Source of the DNA: Ophryocystis elektroscirrha
Lineage: Eukaryota; Apicomplexa; Conoidasida; Neogregarinorida; Ophryocystidae
Assembly (NCBI GenBank): GCA_030141585.1
Contig: JAQIFP010000021.1
Coordinates: 1,301 to 65,300 of the forward strand
Direction of reading: 5' to 3'
Length of the DNA stretch: 64,000 nt
The translations under genes were made by a program, and so were the position numbers. Position 1 is the first letter of the stretch, and every line of letters begins with the position of its first letter. A model generated the notes under the pieces. The model searched no databases, had not been told where the DNA came from, and saw only the letters and a program-made list of their open reading frames with translations. Below are positions 1 through 11,042 of this stretch, piece by piece.

Positions 1-196
1 ATATATACACTAAAATGTTTGCCTATATATACACTAAAATGTTTGCCTATATATACACTAAAATGTTTGCCTATATATACACTAAAATGTTTGCCTATAT
101 ATACACTAAAATGTTTGCCTATATATACACTAAAATGTTTGCCTATATATATACATTAGAATGTATTCCTATATATATACACTAGAATGTATTCCT
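1..196. repeat. 24-bp minisatellite
   Basis: Six exact head-to-tail copies of a 24-bp unit (1-144; unit begins atatatacac and ends gtttgcct), followed by two diverged 26-bp copies (145-170 and 171-196) in which the core reads tagaatgtattcct. The array touches the left edge, so its full length is unknown. It lies just upstream of the first visible exon of the acyl-CoA-synthetase-like gene, probably inside one of its introns. Confidence 0.95.
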
Positions 197-287
197 ATAT
201 ATATGAGCTATAATATGTAAAAACTTATACTTGTGTAATAATCCACATATGTATATATATCGGTGTATGATATATCTAAGTAGCTAG

Positions 288-1992
288 TATAATTTTGGTG
301 AAGATTGAACTATTAGGTTCATCTAAGACTATGGATAACGAAGTTGGCACAATTTTTACAAATCAGAATATAATTTCAAGTGTTTTGGATATGGCTGACA
401 ATTTTGGGCTTAAATTTTCTCCAGTAATGCAAAGTTGTTTCGTCACAGAGAAACCGAGTATTATTGAACTTGGATTTTTGGGTCAAGAATGGGTTTTCGA
501 CAAGATAAACCCCATGAAAAAAACGCTTCAGTATAGCAAGGAAAAGTTTAAGAAAATTATGATAAGCACGGTAATTTTTTATATTTGTGTGTGCACCCGT
601 ATAATAATTTATTAAAATAATTTTGTTATAATAATAATTAATCTTTTTATTGTAACTTTACATATATGCTTCATATACTCTTTTAGTATGTAAATACATT
701 TTAATGTCTATAACATAGAGATATAATCATTATTTGTCAATATATGTATATATATTATATATATTTAAATATATGTATATATATTATATATATTTAAATA
801 TATGTATATATAATATTTAAATATTAAAATATAAATTAATTCAAATACTTATAATATATGGATAGCACAAAAATTTTATATAATACTTTGTAGTCAGACG
901 CATATTTATCAAGTGCATTATTAAATGATATTTCTGAACTAATTTTGATATTATACACTTTCGTATGTGGAGGAAGCGTTATTCTGTCATCACGTATACA
1001 AGACAATACATCTGAATGTTACATGAGCGCATTAATCCGAGATTGTACTAAAACAAAACCTACGTTCGCAAATTTCAATTCAAATAGTATTTATCATATT
1101 CAAAGATTGGTAATATTTTATTACATATATTAAACATTTACCAGTAATTTTATTTTTATTTTATTGCTCGATACAAAGAAAATTTAATATATATAAATTT
1201 AACAGAATATGTTATATAAAAGTAATATTAATTTATAAAGTCTGATTATATACAACCATATAGTTACGTAGAAATATAATTAATTAATAAATTAATTAAT
1301 CTAATTGTATTTCTATAATTTAACACTTCATTAAATTTTTCAACCTTCCTACTGCAGATTATAGCTACAATTACAAATATGAAGACGGGTTTTTTAAGCC
1401 GTTGCTTGTTGAATAAACTTCTGGACAAGCCTTTAGTAGAAAATAAAGAACAATCTCTAAAATCGTCATTTATATATGATAAGGTATGCATAGCTAAAGC
1501 AGATAAAATTATAGATTATTAAGTACAAATTGAAACCGCTCCTGAGTCGTGTTTTCAAGTTCATAATATGCGACTATTTCAGTGATATAGCAGCTTTAAA
1601 GACAATTCAGTCCGCATTAAAAATTCCTGTAGTAACTGTAATGAAACACCCCAACGTAGCTGGATTTCTTTTCGCTCGATTTAATTTTCCTCTTACCCAA
1701 ACAAAATGCTTTAATTATATCAGTGGGGTTATTGGTAATAAATTTAATTCATAAAATATTGATAATTTATATACATATAGATATGCAATTTTATAGTACA
1801 AATACTGCTTATAAGACATATTCATATTAACTTAAACTACTTATATTATATTAACTATTATATATAATTACTATTAAAATTTATATACGTAATTTATTCA
1901 ATATTTTATCAAAATTAATATATATTTACATATATACATAATCATATATAAACATTCACAACAATATATATATATACACATATACACGAAAA

Positions 1993-2040
<48 letters not shown>

Positions 2041-2943
2041 ATAATATAAATATACATCTTCATAATAACATATATATATATATGTATATACATACTTATA
2101 CACAATAATATAATTGTATCTACATAATAATATATAAATATATATATATACACAATAATATATACATATATATATATATATACGCATATATGTGCATAAT
2201 AAAATATTAATATATATATTTTTGAAGATTAATTTATATGTACTACTATATGTACTTATAAATATATTTAACTGTGTAATGATGTATATTTGTTTTAATC
2301 AATATTTCAAGGATTTATATACTGATTTTAATATGTGTATATATATATATTACATATGTATTATGAAATATATGGTTTTTATTTAGAGATAAAGAAGGCT
2401 AAAGATACAACGTAGGTTACAAAGTACTAATAAATAAAGCAGGGTGCCTACTCAGCTGTGTATCAGAGGCCCTGGCGTCGCCCAAGCCTATTTCCAGGTT
2501 ACCGAAAAGCCAGAGGGATTTATAGACCATTCATTTTGGTAAGGACTGCTAAAGGAAGAAAACTGTATAGGCTTCAATTGAATGTTCAATTTAAATTATA
2601 TTCTAATGAATTCTTTATAATAGATGACCATTCAATACCGGTAATTATACAACAAGTGTATATATACTTTAGGAAAATATGTCTTTACTAATGCGCCATC
2701 CATTGATACAATCTGTTATTGTATAATAATTGACTATCCTCAATTTGTTTTAGAGTTATACAAATGAAGCCGTCTCTATATATATATCCAACTATATTTT
2801 ATCAAATTTTTGCAAAAAACATAAAGAGAAATTTGCAAGTAAATTAATAGAGAAGGTAGTTTTTTATTTTTTTTAATATATTCTTACAGAATATGAGTTT
2901 TTTTTGCGGTGTTCAATGTCTCATCAAAGCTTACCATTCATAA
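288..2943 (+). CDS. degenerate acyl-CoA synthetase-like protein (5' end missing)
   Basis: Nine exons were assembled by frame and phase: about 288-570, 894-1109, 1358-1483, 1515-1734, 2387-2411, 2443-2538, 2571-2640, 2754-2855 and 2890-2943, giving about 396 residues. The order of elements follows long-chain acyl-CoA synthetases (AMP-forming ANL family). A loop reading [20 protein letters not shown] sits where the P-loop TSGTTGxPKG normally lies, then comes the region matching LPLAHIFER...LLDDIKALKPT, and then [15 protein letters not shown], which matches the family's GEICVRGPGVFSGYY. What I see is that the P-loop, the TGD and DRKK segments and the C-terminal catalytic lysine are not recognisable, and the protein stops soon after the position of that hinge. 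I infer a pseudoenzyme or a very fast-evolving member. The upstream exons lie outside the window. Family assignment is moderate; lack of activity is an inference. Confidence 0.5.
1930..2190. repeat. TA/TATG microsatellite in intron
   Basis: Mixed (TA)n and (TATG)n-like low-complexity sequence inside the 652-bp intron 1735-2386 of the acyl-CoA-synthetase-like gene, including a pure TA run near 1995-2036. Open frames here encode only Ile/Tyr/Val strings and are not genes. Confidence 0.9.
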
Positions 2944-3149
2944 TGATACAGCTCTGGCGTAGATTTCTAGCTATTTTTTTATAAATTACTAGCTTTTTTT
3001 TTAAATATTACTAGCTTTTTTTTTTCTCACTGCCTTTTTTTTTTTTCTTTATAATAAACTTTTTTTTTTATATATATATATTGCTTAAACATGTAGTGTT
3101 AGTTAAACAAATTACATGTGCTTTCTGTCTCGAAATAATTTGTGAATAA

Positions 3150-3356
3150 ATGATAGAAGCTGCTATTAAAAAGCAAAAAGTTTATACTCCAAAAGATGGA
3201 GTATATCGAAGTGGAGAAGATTTAGCACGATGCGGAATAATAACGGTATATGACGGTTTCATAGTCCCTACTTTTGAGAAACTTCCCATACATGTTTCAG
3301 TATTCCCCGAAAGTGTTCCAGAGCCAACTAAAAAATGTAAACGTTATTGCTGTTGA
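3150..3356 (+). CDS. 68-residue protein with C-terminal CC (possible lipid anchor)
   Basis: Single-exon frame starting at ATG 3150 (MIEAAIKKQKVYTPKDG) and ending KKCKRYCC before a TGA stop. It is preceded by long T-runs (2990-3070) and followed by TA/T-rich sequence. I do not recognise the family. The visible feature is a basic, cysteine-containing C-terminus ending in two cysteines, the type of tail that is geranylgeranylated in Rab proteins or palmitoylated in other small membrane-associated proteins; this is an inference. Base composition of the frame (mixed codons, few homopolymers) is like neighbouring real exons. It sits between two multi-exon plus-strand genes. Confidence 0.5.
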   Translation: MIEAAIKKQKVYTPKDGVYRSGEDLARCGIITVYDGFIVPTFEKLPIHVSVFPESVPEPTKKCKRYCC

Positions 3357-3529
3357 TTTTTATATATAATGTCTTCGTTGAGTTCCATTATATATATTTT
3401 TTAATATATGTTGGTGCTTTTTTTTATTTTAATTGTTAAATAATGACTTTTTTTTTTTTTTCAAAAAAAAAAAGCCCATTGATTGGGTTATATAAAGAAA
3501 TAGGCACATACAGTTGATTTGGTGGGGTC

Positions 3530-4402
3530 ATGCCGACTGATAAAGTAAGCGACGGTTTAGACTTATTTGATGAGCTATGGAAAACTTTGTATTTTGATTT
3601 CAGTGATTTACAGGTAATCAGCCATATAAAATCGTATTTTAGTGTGCAGGAAATTTTTCCAGAAGAATTAGCATTATTGAATAAGCTCGAAAAATACAAC
3701 TCTTCTATAAATGATGCCATTATTCGCCAAAAATACATGCTCACAGAGTTTCGTAGTTTTTTACAAAATGAAGTATATATTGATTAATAAAATACTTAAT
3801 ATAGAAAACAAAACAATACGAAAAAAAGCTTCGTGTTTCCATCACGCATATACCACTGAATCAAATAAAATATGATCCTCTCAATTACGCTTATCTTACT
3901 GAGGTAATCTCAATTTCTATTTATCCATCCTTTTATTTTCCTATGCCATTACACCTATATATAGACATATATATTCATACATAATATATACATATAAACA
4001 ACTATATATATACATATACACATAAACTATATGTATACACAAGTATAAATATACACAATAACATATATACATACATATTCATAATAAAATGTATAAATAT
4101 ATAATATAAACACATATATATACATATATAAACATATACATACATATATATTTATGTACATATATATACATATACATACATATATTTTTATGTACATATA
4201 TATACATATATACACATACATACTTATATACACATTTATATACATATATATACACATATATACATACATATAAATATATGTACATATATACACATATATA
4301 CATATATATACATATAGAGACGTGTATATTTATAGTAATATATATCTAAATATACAGATACACATAAATATATATGTATATACATGTATAAATATACGCA
4401 AT

Positions 4403-4434
<32 letters not shown>

Positions 4435-5167
4435 TATATAATATGACTGTTATCAGAGGTTTATGTTGTAATTAATATTAGTGAAAAATGCAATTTAGCT
4501 GTTACAATTTATAATATAAGCAATAGGCGTTATGGAAGCGAAACATTGAGCTGCATTTGTACTAAAGTTTCTGCATAAAGAAGTATTATTTTTTAGAGTA
4601 CAACAAAAATTATTCCACCCAGATGGACTTTACAAATTTACACAGATTTTGATTCCGAAGTGAAGCTAACAGAAGCATTTGAAGAGATTATAATACAAAC
4701 GGCTACAGAAACTGTTGTATGGGAGCATTCTAAGCAGACTTTGCAACCGAATATGTACAATTATGCTCGAAATGCATTTTCTGAGTACATCTTTCAGCTA
4801 GCTAACTCAAAAGAAGACAAAATTGAAGCCACAGAAGGGTTGAGAGTAATCATTGAAAACATAATAAAAAATTATGCAACATACTCGAATATGTTGGAAC
4901 TACATAGAACTGGAGATACTCCTGAAAAAATTACTATAACCTTTTTTCCCAAATACAAAATCCCACGCTATGCGGTAAAAATGCTTGCTTGGCTCCCCAT
5001 ATACTAATCGTCTTAAATATTCACAAATACATTTACCTGTAAATGGCGAATTTTCAGACTTACATGTATCTACTGCATTACATAATATAATTTAAATTTA
5101 CGTATATACATATATATATATACGTAAATATATATTTTTACATATATATATACACATATGTTTACAA

Positions 5168-5204
<37 letters not shown>

Positions 5205-6970
5205 TGGATATGTACATATGTAGATATATACATATATGATGTTTACATATATAGATATATAGATACATACATATATAAATATATAGATATATGCATATTT
5301 AAGTATATAAATATATAAATTGATAGATATATACTTATATAGATATATACACATATAGATAAATGTATTTATAGATATATAAATAGATACATATATAGAT
5401 ATATGCATACATAAATTTATACATATATAGATATATACATATATAGATATATGCATATATAAATATATAAATATATACATATATAGATATATAGATATAT
5501 AGATATATAGATATATAAATATATAGATATATAGATATATAGATATATAGATATATAGATATATAGATATATAGATATATAGATATATAGGTATATAGAT
5601 ATATAAGTATATACGTATATAAATATGTAGATATATAAAAATATGCATATATAAATATATACATATATAGATATATGCATATATAAATAAATACATATAT
5701 TGTTATTTCATATATATAATAGGAAGATGCAATTTTTTAGTCTATATTTGCATAGTTAAGTACTGCAAGACATGTATAAAACCTTAGATGTCAGCTCAAT
5801 TGAAAGAATTTGTTGGAATTCAGCACGCAAGCCTTTTGGATATTCTAGGCGCAATAATACGCGAATGTACAGTTCCGCAAAATAGTATGCCAGAAAAAAT
5901 ACAGTTGAGTCCTTATATATGCAATGTAATTTATATATGGAAATAATAAAGAAGCATGTATAGATTTTGGGGATTGAACAACCTGTGGAAGATTTAAAGC
6001 TTGATAGTATCGTAGATTTAATAATTCCTCATTTATTGCCGATAAGTCCTACAACTGTTGTGTACTCTGTAAAGTAACCGTATCAACAAAGTGTTCAAAA
6101 TAATTGCAGTTTGACCTCTAATAACATTATCACTTTGGAATTCCCCACCTATGACACTGAAGTATCCGTTTATCCTCATCTCGATTCACTATCGATATCC
6201 TCTGAAACCTTTGATGAAGTACGTTTTATTACTCATCTACAAAACTTATATAGAAAAAATAATAACTAACTCTATCATATTTGTATATGTTATTATACTA
6301 ATCTATTTTACTATTATTTTATTATATACATCACTATATAACATATATACGTCGAACGGAAAAACTTTAAAATAAGTTTTATTTTAAATAAATATTAATA
6401 TGTATTTATATGTAATAATATGTATGTTTCAATTATGCAATTTTTTACGTAATTAATAAAAAAAATTACAAAAAATACAAATTTTGATATTTAAAATAAA
6501 TAAAATATTGCTTCGAACAATATTAAAAGCATAGTAGTTTATACATCATCGTATATTCATGTAACGAATAATTAATATTTGTATATGTACATGTAGACAT
6601 TTTTTTTAGGAAATAAAATTGAAGAAGGAATTGAATGAGCTTTTAGCACATAGAAGGTTTCTACAAAATTATCAAAAAAATCCAAAAGAAATAGTAAAAG
6701 CTATATTAGAATTAAGAGGACTTTCGGCTAATCAAAAATATGAATTAAATAAGTATAATTCGGAGTTTTATAAACTGGTATAAATTAAAGTTAATTTATA
6801 AATTTTCAGCCTTGGGTGTATAAAGCAGCAGAGGCTTACTTCCAGCTTAAGGACGTACCTTTGGAAAAGTTAGTAGAAAATACTAAAATAAAACTTGATT
6901 CTTTGAAGCAGGTAAACTATCAGAATATAACGTTATCTATATATAGCATGGTACAAGGAAACAACAATAG
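3530..6970 (+). CDS. SMARCD: BAF60/SMARCD (Snf12/Rsc6) SWI/SNF subunit with SWIB domain
   Basis: Nine exons: 3530-3772, 3805-3903, 4597-4974, 5788-5925, 5964-6073, 6110-6218, 6610-6777, 6810-6911 and 6947-6970; about 456 residues. If the last 35-nt intron is not removed, the frame stops at 6998 instead. The whole SMARCD layout is visible. An N-terminal helix reads [19 protein letters not shown] (family: FERKLDQTIMRKR). Then come [13 protein letters not shown] and [19 protein letters not shown] (family: VEWHRTP...), followed by a SWIB domain from about [20 protein letters not shown] to the LLPI region. The segment PTYDTEVSV matches CYDIDVEV, and the C-terminal [16 protein letters not shown] matches EFYFQPWAQEAVCRYF. 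The family is a core subunit of SWI/SNF-type chromatin remodelers. Short introns are 32, 38, 36, 32 and 35 nt; three others exceed 390 nt and at least two of those are TA-rich. Confidence 0.88.
3958..4442. repeat. TA/TACA microsatellite in BAF60 intron
   Basis: Degenerate (TA)n and (CATATA)n tract filling most of the 693-bp intron 3904-4596. Reading it as protein gives Ile/Tyr/Met/Cys strings, so no coding claim is made. Confidence 0.9.
5098..5705. repeat. octamer (AGATATAT)n-rich repeat in BAF60 intron
   Basis: About 600 bp of low-complexity sequence inside intron 4975-5787. Its most regular part, about 5484-5605, is a near-perfect 8-bp tandem repeat (agatatat). The 208-codon minus-strand open frame across it is a by-product of the repeat and carries only Tyr/Ile/Leu/Ser. 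Confidence 0.92.
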
Positions 6971-7115
6971 AAATATTTTCAAACACTTATATGTGTAATA
7001 TATATTGAAAAGACTTATAAAAATAAATCCTACATGCTTTGATAGCCATGGGGCACGTGAAAGTAACACTGATTTACACTTGCAGCAATAATTAGGTGTC
7101 TTCATAAGAATGTGT

Positions 7116-8017
7116 TTATACAGATTGTCCCGAAGTGTCTTTTATATTAAAATAATGATCTAATGGTTTGATTCGTTTGGATATTTTTTGATTTTCTGTT
7201 TCCTCTATAGTAATCTTCCGTTTTTCGTATTTTTTGAATAAACAAACAAAATTAGGGGCTATATATATATATTTGCATATATATATAAATACTTACATTT
7301 AAGAAATTGGAGTTTTGGTTCAGTCAAGTTCGCTACTTTAAGCACTTTAAAAGAACAATTATTTATTATTATTTATTACAGAGATTATTTATAGTGATTA
7401 TTTTGCTACTTTCAGGGTCATCTGAAGTAGGCAATAAAATATCGCATAATAACTCAGTAAAATTAACCTAAAACATCAAATTACATCTAAATATATCTGT
7501 ATATATACATGAATATACATACATATATTTAAATATATATACATATATATATACATAAATATACACATATATATATACATATATAAACATACATATACAT
7601 ATATATACATATATATACATACATATACATATATATACATACATATACATATATATACATATATATACATATATATACGTAATTATGTACATATATATAT
7701 ATATTTATCAAAATATATACTCATATATATATATATATATATATATATTCAAATATATATATATATATTCAAATATATATATATATATTTATAAGTATCG
7801 AGATATATACATATATATTTACGTATATACTGAAGTATATATACACATATATCTTATTGAAGAAAAGCTTACAGCTATTCGAGCTACTTTAGAAGCTGCA
7901 TTTTTCGAAACCTATATATTTGAAGTGAAATATGTTATAGATATATACAATATTAGTATCAGGATGTTGACACATCAAATCGCGGATATGTTTAGTAGGA
8001 TATTTTAGAGGTTCCAT
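7116..8017 (-). CDS. DPB4: DPB4/POLE3-like histone-fold protein (DNA polymerase epsilon/CHRAC type)
   Basis: Five exons on the minus strand: 8017-7949, 7911-7873, 7467-7380, 7344-7297 and 7258-7116; 128 residues. Start ATG at 8017 gives [15 protein letters not shown]. The exons join into a CBF/NF-Y-type histone fold: [20 protein letters not shown] matches family NISKEARxAISRAAxVF, then IITINNLLKVANL matches KTLxAxDVLxALEEM. A basic tail follows, ending in a segment KPLDHYFNI that resembles a PCNA-interacting motif but lacks the glutamine. POLE3/Dpb4 proteins pair with a second histone-fold partner in DNA polymerase epsilon and in CHRAC/ISW2 remodelers; which applies here cannot be told. Introns are 37, 405 (TA-repeat), 35 and 38 nt. 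Its start codon lies 8 bp from that of the divergent TFB4 gene. Confidence 0.72.
7490..7850. repeat. CATA/TA microsatellite in DPB4-like intron
   Basis: Degenerate (ACATATAT)n and (TA)n sequence inside intron 7468-7872 of the DPB4-like gene. It yields long Tyr/Ile/Met frames on both strands that are not genes. Confidence 0.9.
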
Positions 8018-8025
8018 AAAGGTTC
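8018..8025. promoter_or_regulatory. shared start region of a divergent gene pair
   Basis: Only 8 bp separate the inferred minus-strand ATG (8017) of the DPB4-like gene from the plus-strand ATG (8026) of TFB4. Both starts are supported by family-like N-termini right after them. The transcription starts must therefore lie inside the other gene's coding region or intron, or one of the two has an unseen upstream exon. Confidence 0.5.
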
Positions 8026-9597
8026 ATGCCTGATGAAAGTTTCATAAACGAATCAGTGACTGTATTAATTAATGTTTCTTCAAGTACATGGGAATCTTAT
8101 GAAGAATCTATTGCGGAACATTCTAAAAACATTCAAAAAACCCGCTTTACTGTCCCAATTAACATTGAATCCGTTCTAGTCAGTCTTTATCAGTTTATCA
8201 ATGTTATGGCTATTATGTCTAGTAGTATACGCATATCTATAATTGCATATCACTATACGGATTAGTAAGTTGTAATATATATACGTTAAAATATATTTAT
8301 ATATGTTTTTATTAATGTGTATAGTATGTACATATAAATAAATATTATTATTACACATAAATATTATTATTATTATTATTAATAAATATTATTATTCTTG
8401 TTGTTATGATAAATAAATTATATTATTATTATAAAATATAACTTAGTATATATTGGTATTAAATTTAGCAAGGAAGTATGGAATAAAGGTAAAGGTGGTT
8501 CAATGATATCTCTAAGTCAACTTATTGAAAAATTAAGTGAATTTTTAAAGACAGAGGATTTCGCAACATCTTCCCCTTTATTATTCCCTGCTTTGGGAAT
8601 AGCGTTAGCACAAGCTTATGGAAATGACGAGACATTTGATCACAGTGATACAGCGATATCCGAGTCCAATACAGATTTCACTTCAAATGTTTCTTCCAAT
8701 ACAATTTCCGGTATAGAAAATGTACGAGTGAATTATTACTTCAAATATATTTTCTTTAGAGAGCAAGGATGATTATTGTTGACACTGGTATTGATAGCTA
8801 CATAGATCAACAAAGTCGGGTTTTACAGGCAGGCTTTATTACTGCAAAACTGGTAATTACTGTGTACACTAATAATTGAATATACTGCAAAAATAAATTA
8901 ATTCCGGTGTTCATGTAATCTTACAATAAAAATTGTCGTGTAAATGACTGGGTGTGGGTTTTTATTTTATATATTCAGAATGTAACAATAGATGTGTTCT
9001 GTTTGGGGATAAATGACTCAGTAAACGTTTATAATGTCTTATAAGATTCAGCCATTACTGTACAAGTTAAGTGAACTGACATCAGGATTATATTTGAATG
9101 TATTTTCTTGTATAATAAACCGTTCAAAAGAGGAAAATACAAAAGATGTACCTGAAGTCTTATACCAAGAAATGGAACCCAAAGAACGTGATTCCATAAC
9201 GATTTATCTACTTTCACAAATACTACAAGTTTGTTTTTCTTATTAATTTATTGTCCTATTAGTTCCACTATAGTGTCCCTAAACATGTTAGAAAAATACT
9301 TTCTCCACCAGCTTCCGTAAACCACACTTTGCCTGCTATATGTGTATGTCACCAAAAGGCTATAGAACTCACACAAGTGTGCTCTTCCTGTTTAGCCAGT
9401 AAGCGATACAATTTATTGAAATACTCTTATAGTATACTGCTTACAATTTACAGGCAGTCAATGTATGGTATGCAGGTAATCAATATACATAAATTTTATT
9501 ATTTTTGATTAGTACCGTATTCGAACAAATTAAGCCTGAAACTATAGCCGATTATCTTGTTATTTTGTCTCAAAAGACTGACCATAATATATTATGA
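8026..9597 (+). CDS. TFB4: TFIIH core subunit TFB4/GTF2H3 (p34)
   Basis: Eight exons: 8026-8264, 8469-8721, 8760-8852, 8979-9020, 9052-9228, 9263-9398, 9433-9475 and 9513-9597; 355 residues (human p34 has 308). The layout is a von Willebrand A-like domain followed by a C4 zinc finger. The spliced product has VTVLINVSSSTW (family VVVxDxNPxxW), SPLLFPALGIALAQAY, RMIIVDTGID, AKLNVTIDVFCLGINDS (family KLxVPIDVxxLG) and KLSELTSGLYL (family QASDxTGGxYL). It ends with ICVCHQKAIELTQVCSSCLA and a second cysteine pair in CMVC. The finger is completed only when the 34-nt intron 9399-9432 is removed, which supports the model. TFB4 pairs with p44/SSL1 in the TFIIH core used in transcription initiation and nucleotide-excision repair. 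Five introns are 31-38 nt. Confidence 0.85.
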
Positions 9598-9767
9598 AAA
9601 GAAAAATAAACAATTGTATAATAATTTGTTTTATGTACGTACTACCTGACTTGAATAATTAATTAACCTTAAATACATTTTTTTGCTTTATTTTTTTTTA
9701 TGATATGTAAAGAAATTATACTTATAGTGCACTTATAAACGCCAATTAATTCTTATTCATTCTAATT

Positions 9768-9814
<47 letters not shown>

Positions 9815-9901
9815 TTACATTTAATATTTTTAAAAAAAATTTAACATACAAACAAAAATTATTATTTGTATATTTAAGGTGTTTATGCTATCAAGCCATG
9901 A
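9598..9901. other. intergenic, convergent 3' ends, with TA microsatellite
   Basis: 304 bp between the TFB4 stop and the stop of the minus-strand coiled-coil gene. It holds T-runs and a pure (TA)n run at about 9770-9810. No exon or RNA gene is seen. Confidence 0.7.
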
Positions 9902-10368
9902 TTATTGTAATTCAGGTTTAATAGTGAGTGGTTTGTCATCTGCTACTTTAAACGACTTCATAATAACATTAGAAAATAAATTTCTACTAGGTTCAAGAAT
10001 TTGTGCTGTTGCTTTTAATAAATTTGCTCTACTTTTCTCTATCATATTATATCTGGTTACTACATCAAAAATTTCATTTGATAATTCAGTATCAGCGGCA
10101 ATTTGAAGTAAAGCTCGGATTGATTTTGTCTAAAATACATCTTAATTTTTATTTTATTTTTACTATTGCTAAAAAATGTATTTTTCTCTGAAACGATATT
10201 ATTTGACAAACACTATATGCACCGTCACCTGTTATTATCTAAATAAACGTGTTATATATCACATAATTTTACTTTAGACGCTGCTAATAAATGATTATAT
10301 TCTAGCAACAATTTTTGGAATTCTGTATTTGCTATTTTATGACGGTCAATAATCGTTTTACTACTCAT
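9902..10368 (-). CDS. small helical protein, unrecognised (faintly MED22-like)
   Basis: Two exons on the minus strand, 10368-10273 and 10129-9902, joined in phase 0; 107 residues. It starts MSSKTIIDRHKIANTEFQKL and ends in a short polar tail (LTIKPELQ). The body is predicted helical with heptad-like spacing: LLLEYNHLLAASK, then LLQIAADTELSNEIFDVV and MIEKSRANLLKATAQILE. The size, the helical hairpin and the middle segment faintly recall Mediator subunit 22, but I see no signature strong enough to name it. The opposite-strand open frame at 9879-10106 is a shadow. Divergent from tRNA-Leu, whose 5' end is 48 bp beyond the start codon. Confidence 0.55.
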
Positions 10369-10416
10369 TTTACGTGTTTGCCAGGAACAACATGCTTCAT
10401 GCTATATTTTATTCTT

Positions 10417-10496
10417 GACAAGTTGGCCGAGCGGTCTAAGGCGCTGTGTTAAGGTCGCAGTCCGAAAGGGCGCGGGTTCGAATCCCGCACTTGTCA
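10417..10496 (+). tRNA. tRNA-Leu (AAG)
   Basis: An 80-nt cloverleaf with no intron. The acceptor stem pairs gacaagt (10417-10423) with acttgtc (10489-10495), discriminator A at 10496. The A-box is ttggccgagcggtctaagg. The anticodon stem ctgtg/cgcag encloses the loop ttaaggt with anticodon AAG at 10451-10453. There is a short type II variable arm (about 10461-10471) and a T-arm gcgggttcgaatcccgc serving as B-box. It is followed directly by a T-run (tttt) as the Pol III stop. Confidence 0.98.
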
Positions 10497-10604
10497 TTTT
10501 ATTGTAAATATTTTTACATGTATATAGGTATACATACATGTTGCTACATACAGGTCTTTAATCTATACATGTTAAAAAAAAACAACAAAAAAAAGTATTA
10601 GACC

Positions 10605-11042
10605 ATGTATGATATAGATAAGCCGTTCAGTAAGTTGCAAATTAGAAAGCCTATGGAGGTTCAAATGGATTGCAACAACCCAAGTGATATATGTCTAACA
10701 AGTACTATATATAAACACCACAAAAGTCAAACTGCTAGTCCTAAACAAATATTAGACATGGCACTGACTGGAAGCTATACGAGGATTGACTTTTTAAAAA
10801 GTAATTTTGAAAATATTCCACAAAATATAATTCGTCTTCATACACCTAAAGCTACAAAACCAAAACTCACTTGTACACCTTTTCCTATTCTACCGTCTGA
10901 AATAACCATAAACACTGATGTCACTATTCCAGATGAAAAACCGCGGCGAATTAGTTTCCAAACAGATAATTTAAATGTATTTCGAATAATCAGAATGATA
11001 TGTCTCTCTCCTATAACCGAAATAATCACTAAGTATCAGTAA
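10605..11042 (+). CDS. uncharacterised 145-residue protein
   Basis: Single-exon frame from ATG 10605 (MYDIDKPFSKLQIRKP) to TAA at 11040-11042. Codon use is mixed and protein-like. The product is hydrophilic with many Pro/Thr/Ser/Lys (for example LHTPKATKPKLTC and PDEKPRRISFQTDN) and has no signal peptide or membrane segment. No family recognised. It is convergent with the next minus-strand gene, and the two stop codons are directly adjacent (11040-11042 against 11043-11045), so their 3' UTRs must overlap. Confidence 0.6.
   Translation: MYDIDKPFSKLQIRKPMEVQMDCNNPSDICLTSTIYKHHKSQTASPKQILDMALTGSYTRIDFLKSNFENIPQNIIRLHTPKATKPKLTCTPFPILPSEITINTDVTIPDEKPRRISFQTDNLNVFRIIRMICLSPITEIITKYQ

Noticed and set aside
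1942..2187. Open frames of about 65-81 codons in TA repeats
   Set aside because: They consist of Tyr/Ile/Val/Cys only and lie inside an intron; they are by-products of (TA)n sequence.
3436..3744. 102-codon minus-strand open frame
   Set aside because: Lies opposite the first BAF60 exon, whose family match is on the plus strand; a shadow frame.
4027..4303. Overlapping 74- and 88-codon minus-strand frames
   Set aside because: Repeat-derived Tyr/Ile/Met strings inside a BAF60 intron.
5070..5696. 208-codon minus-strand open frame
   Set aside because: Made of the octamer repeat agatatat inside a BAF60 intron; composition is not protein-like.
9021..9051. 25-nt intron ending at ataag in TFB4
   Set aside because: Using the next AG gives a 31-nt intron, the common size here, and keeps the conserved reading; the 25-nt version was set aside.
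9879..10106. Plus-strand 75-codon frame
   Set aside because: Opposite a minus-strand exon that splices in phase to a clear ATG exon and gives a helical, mixed-composition protein.
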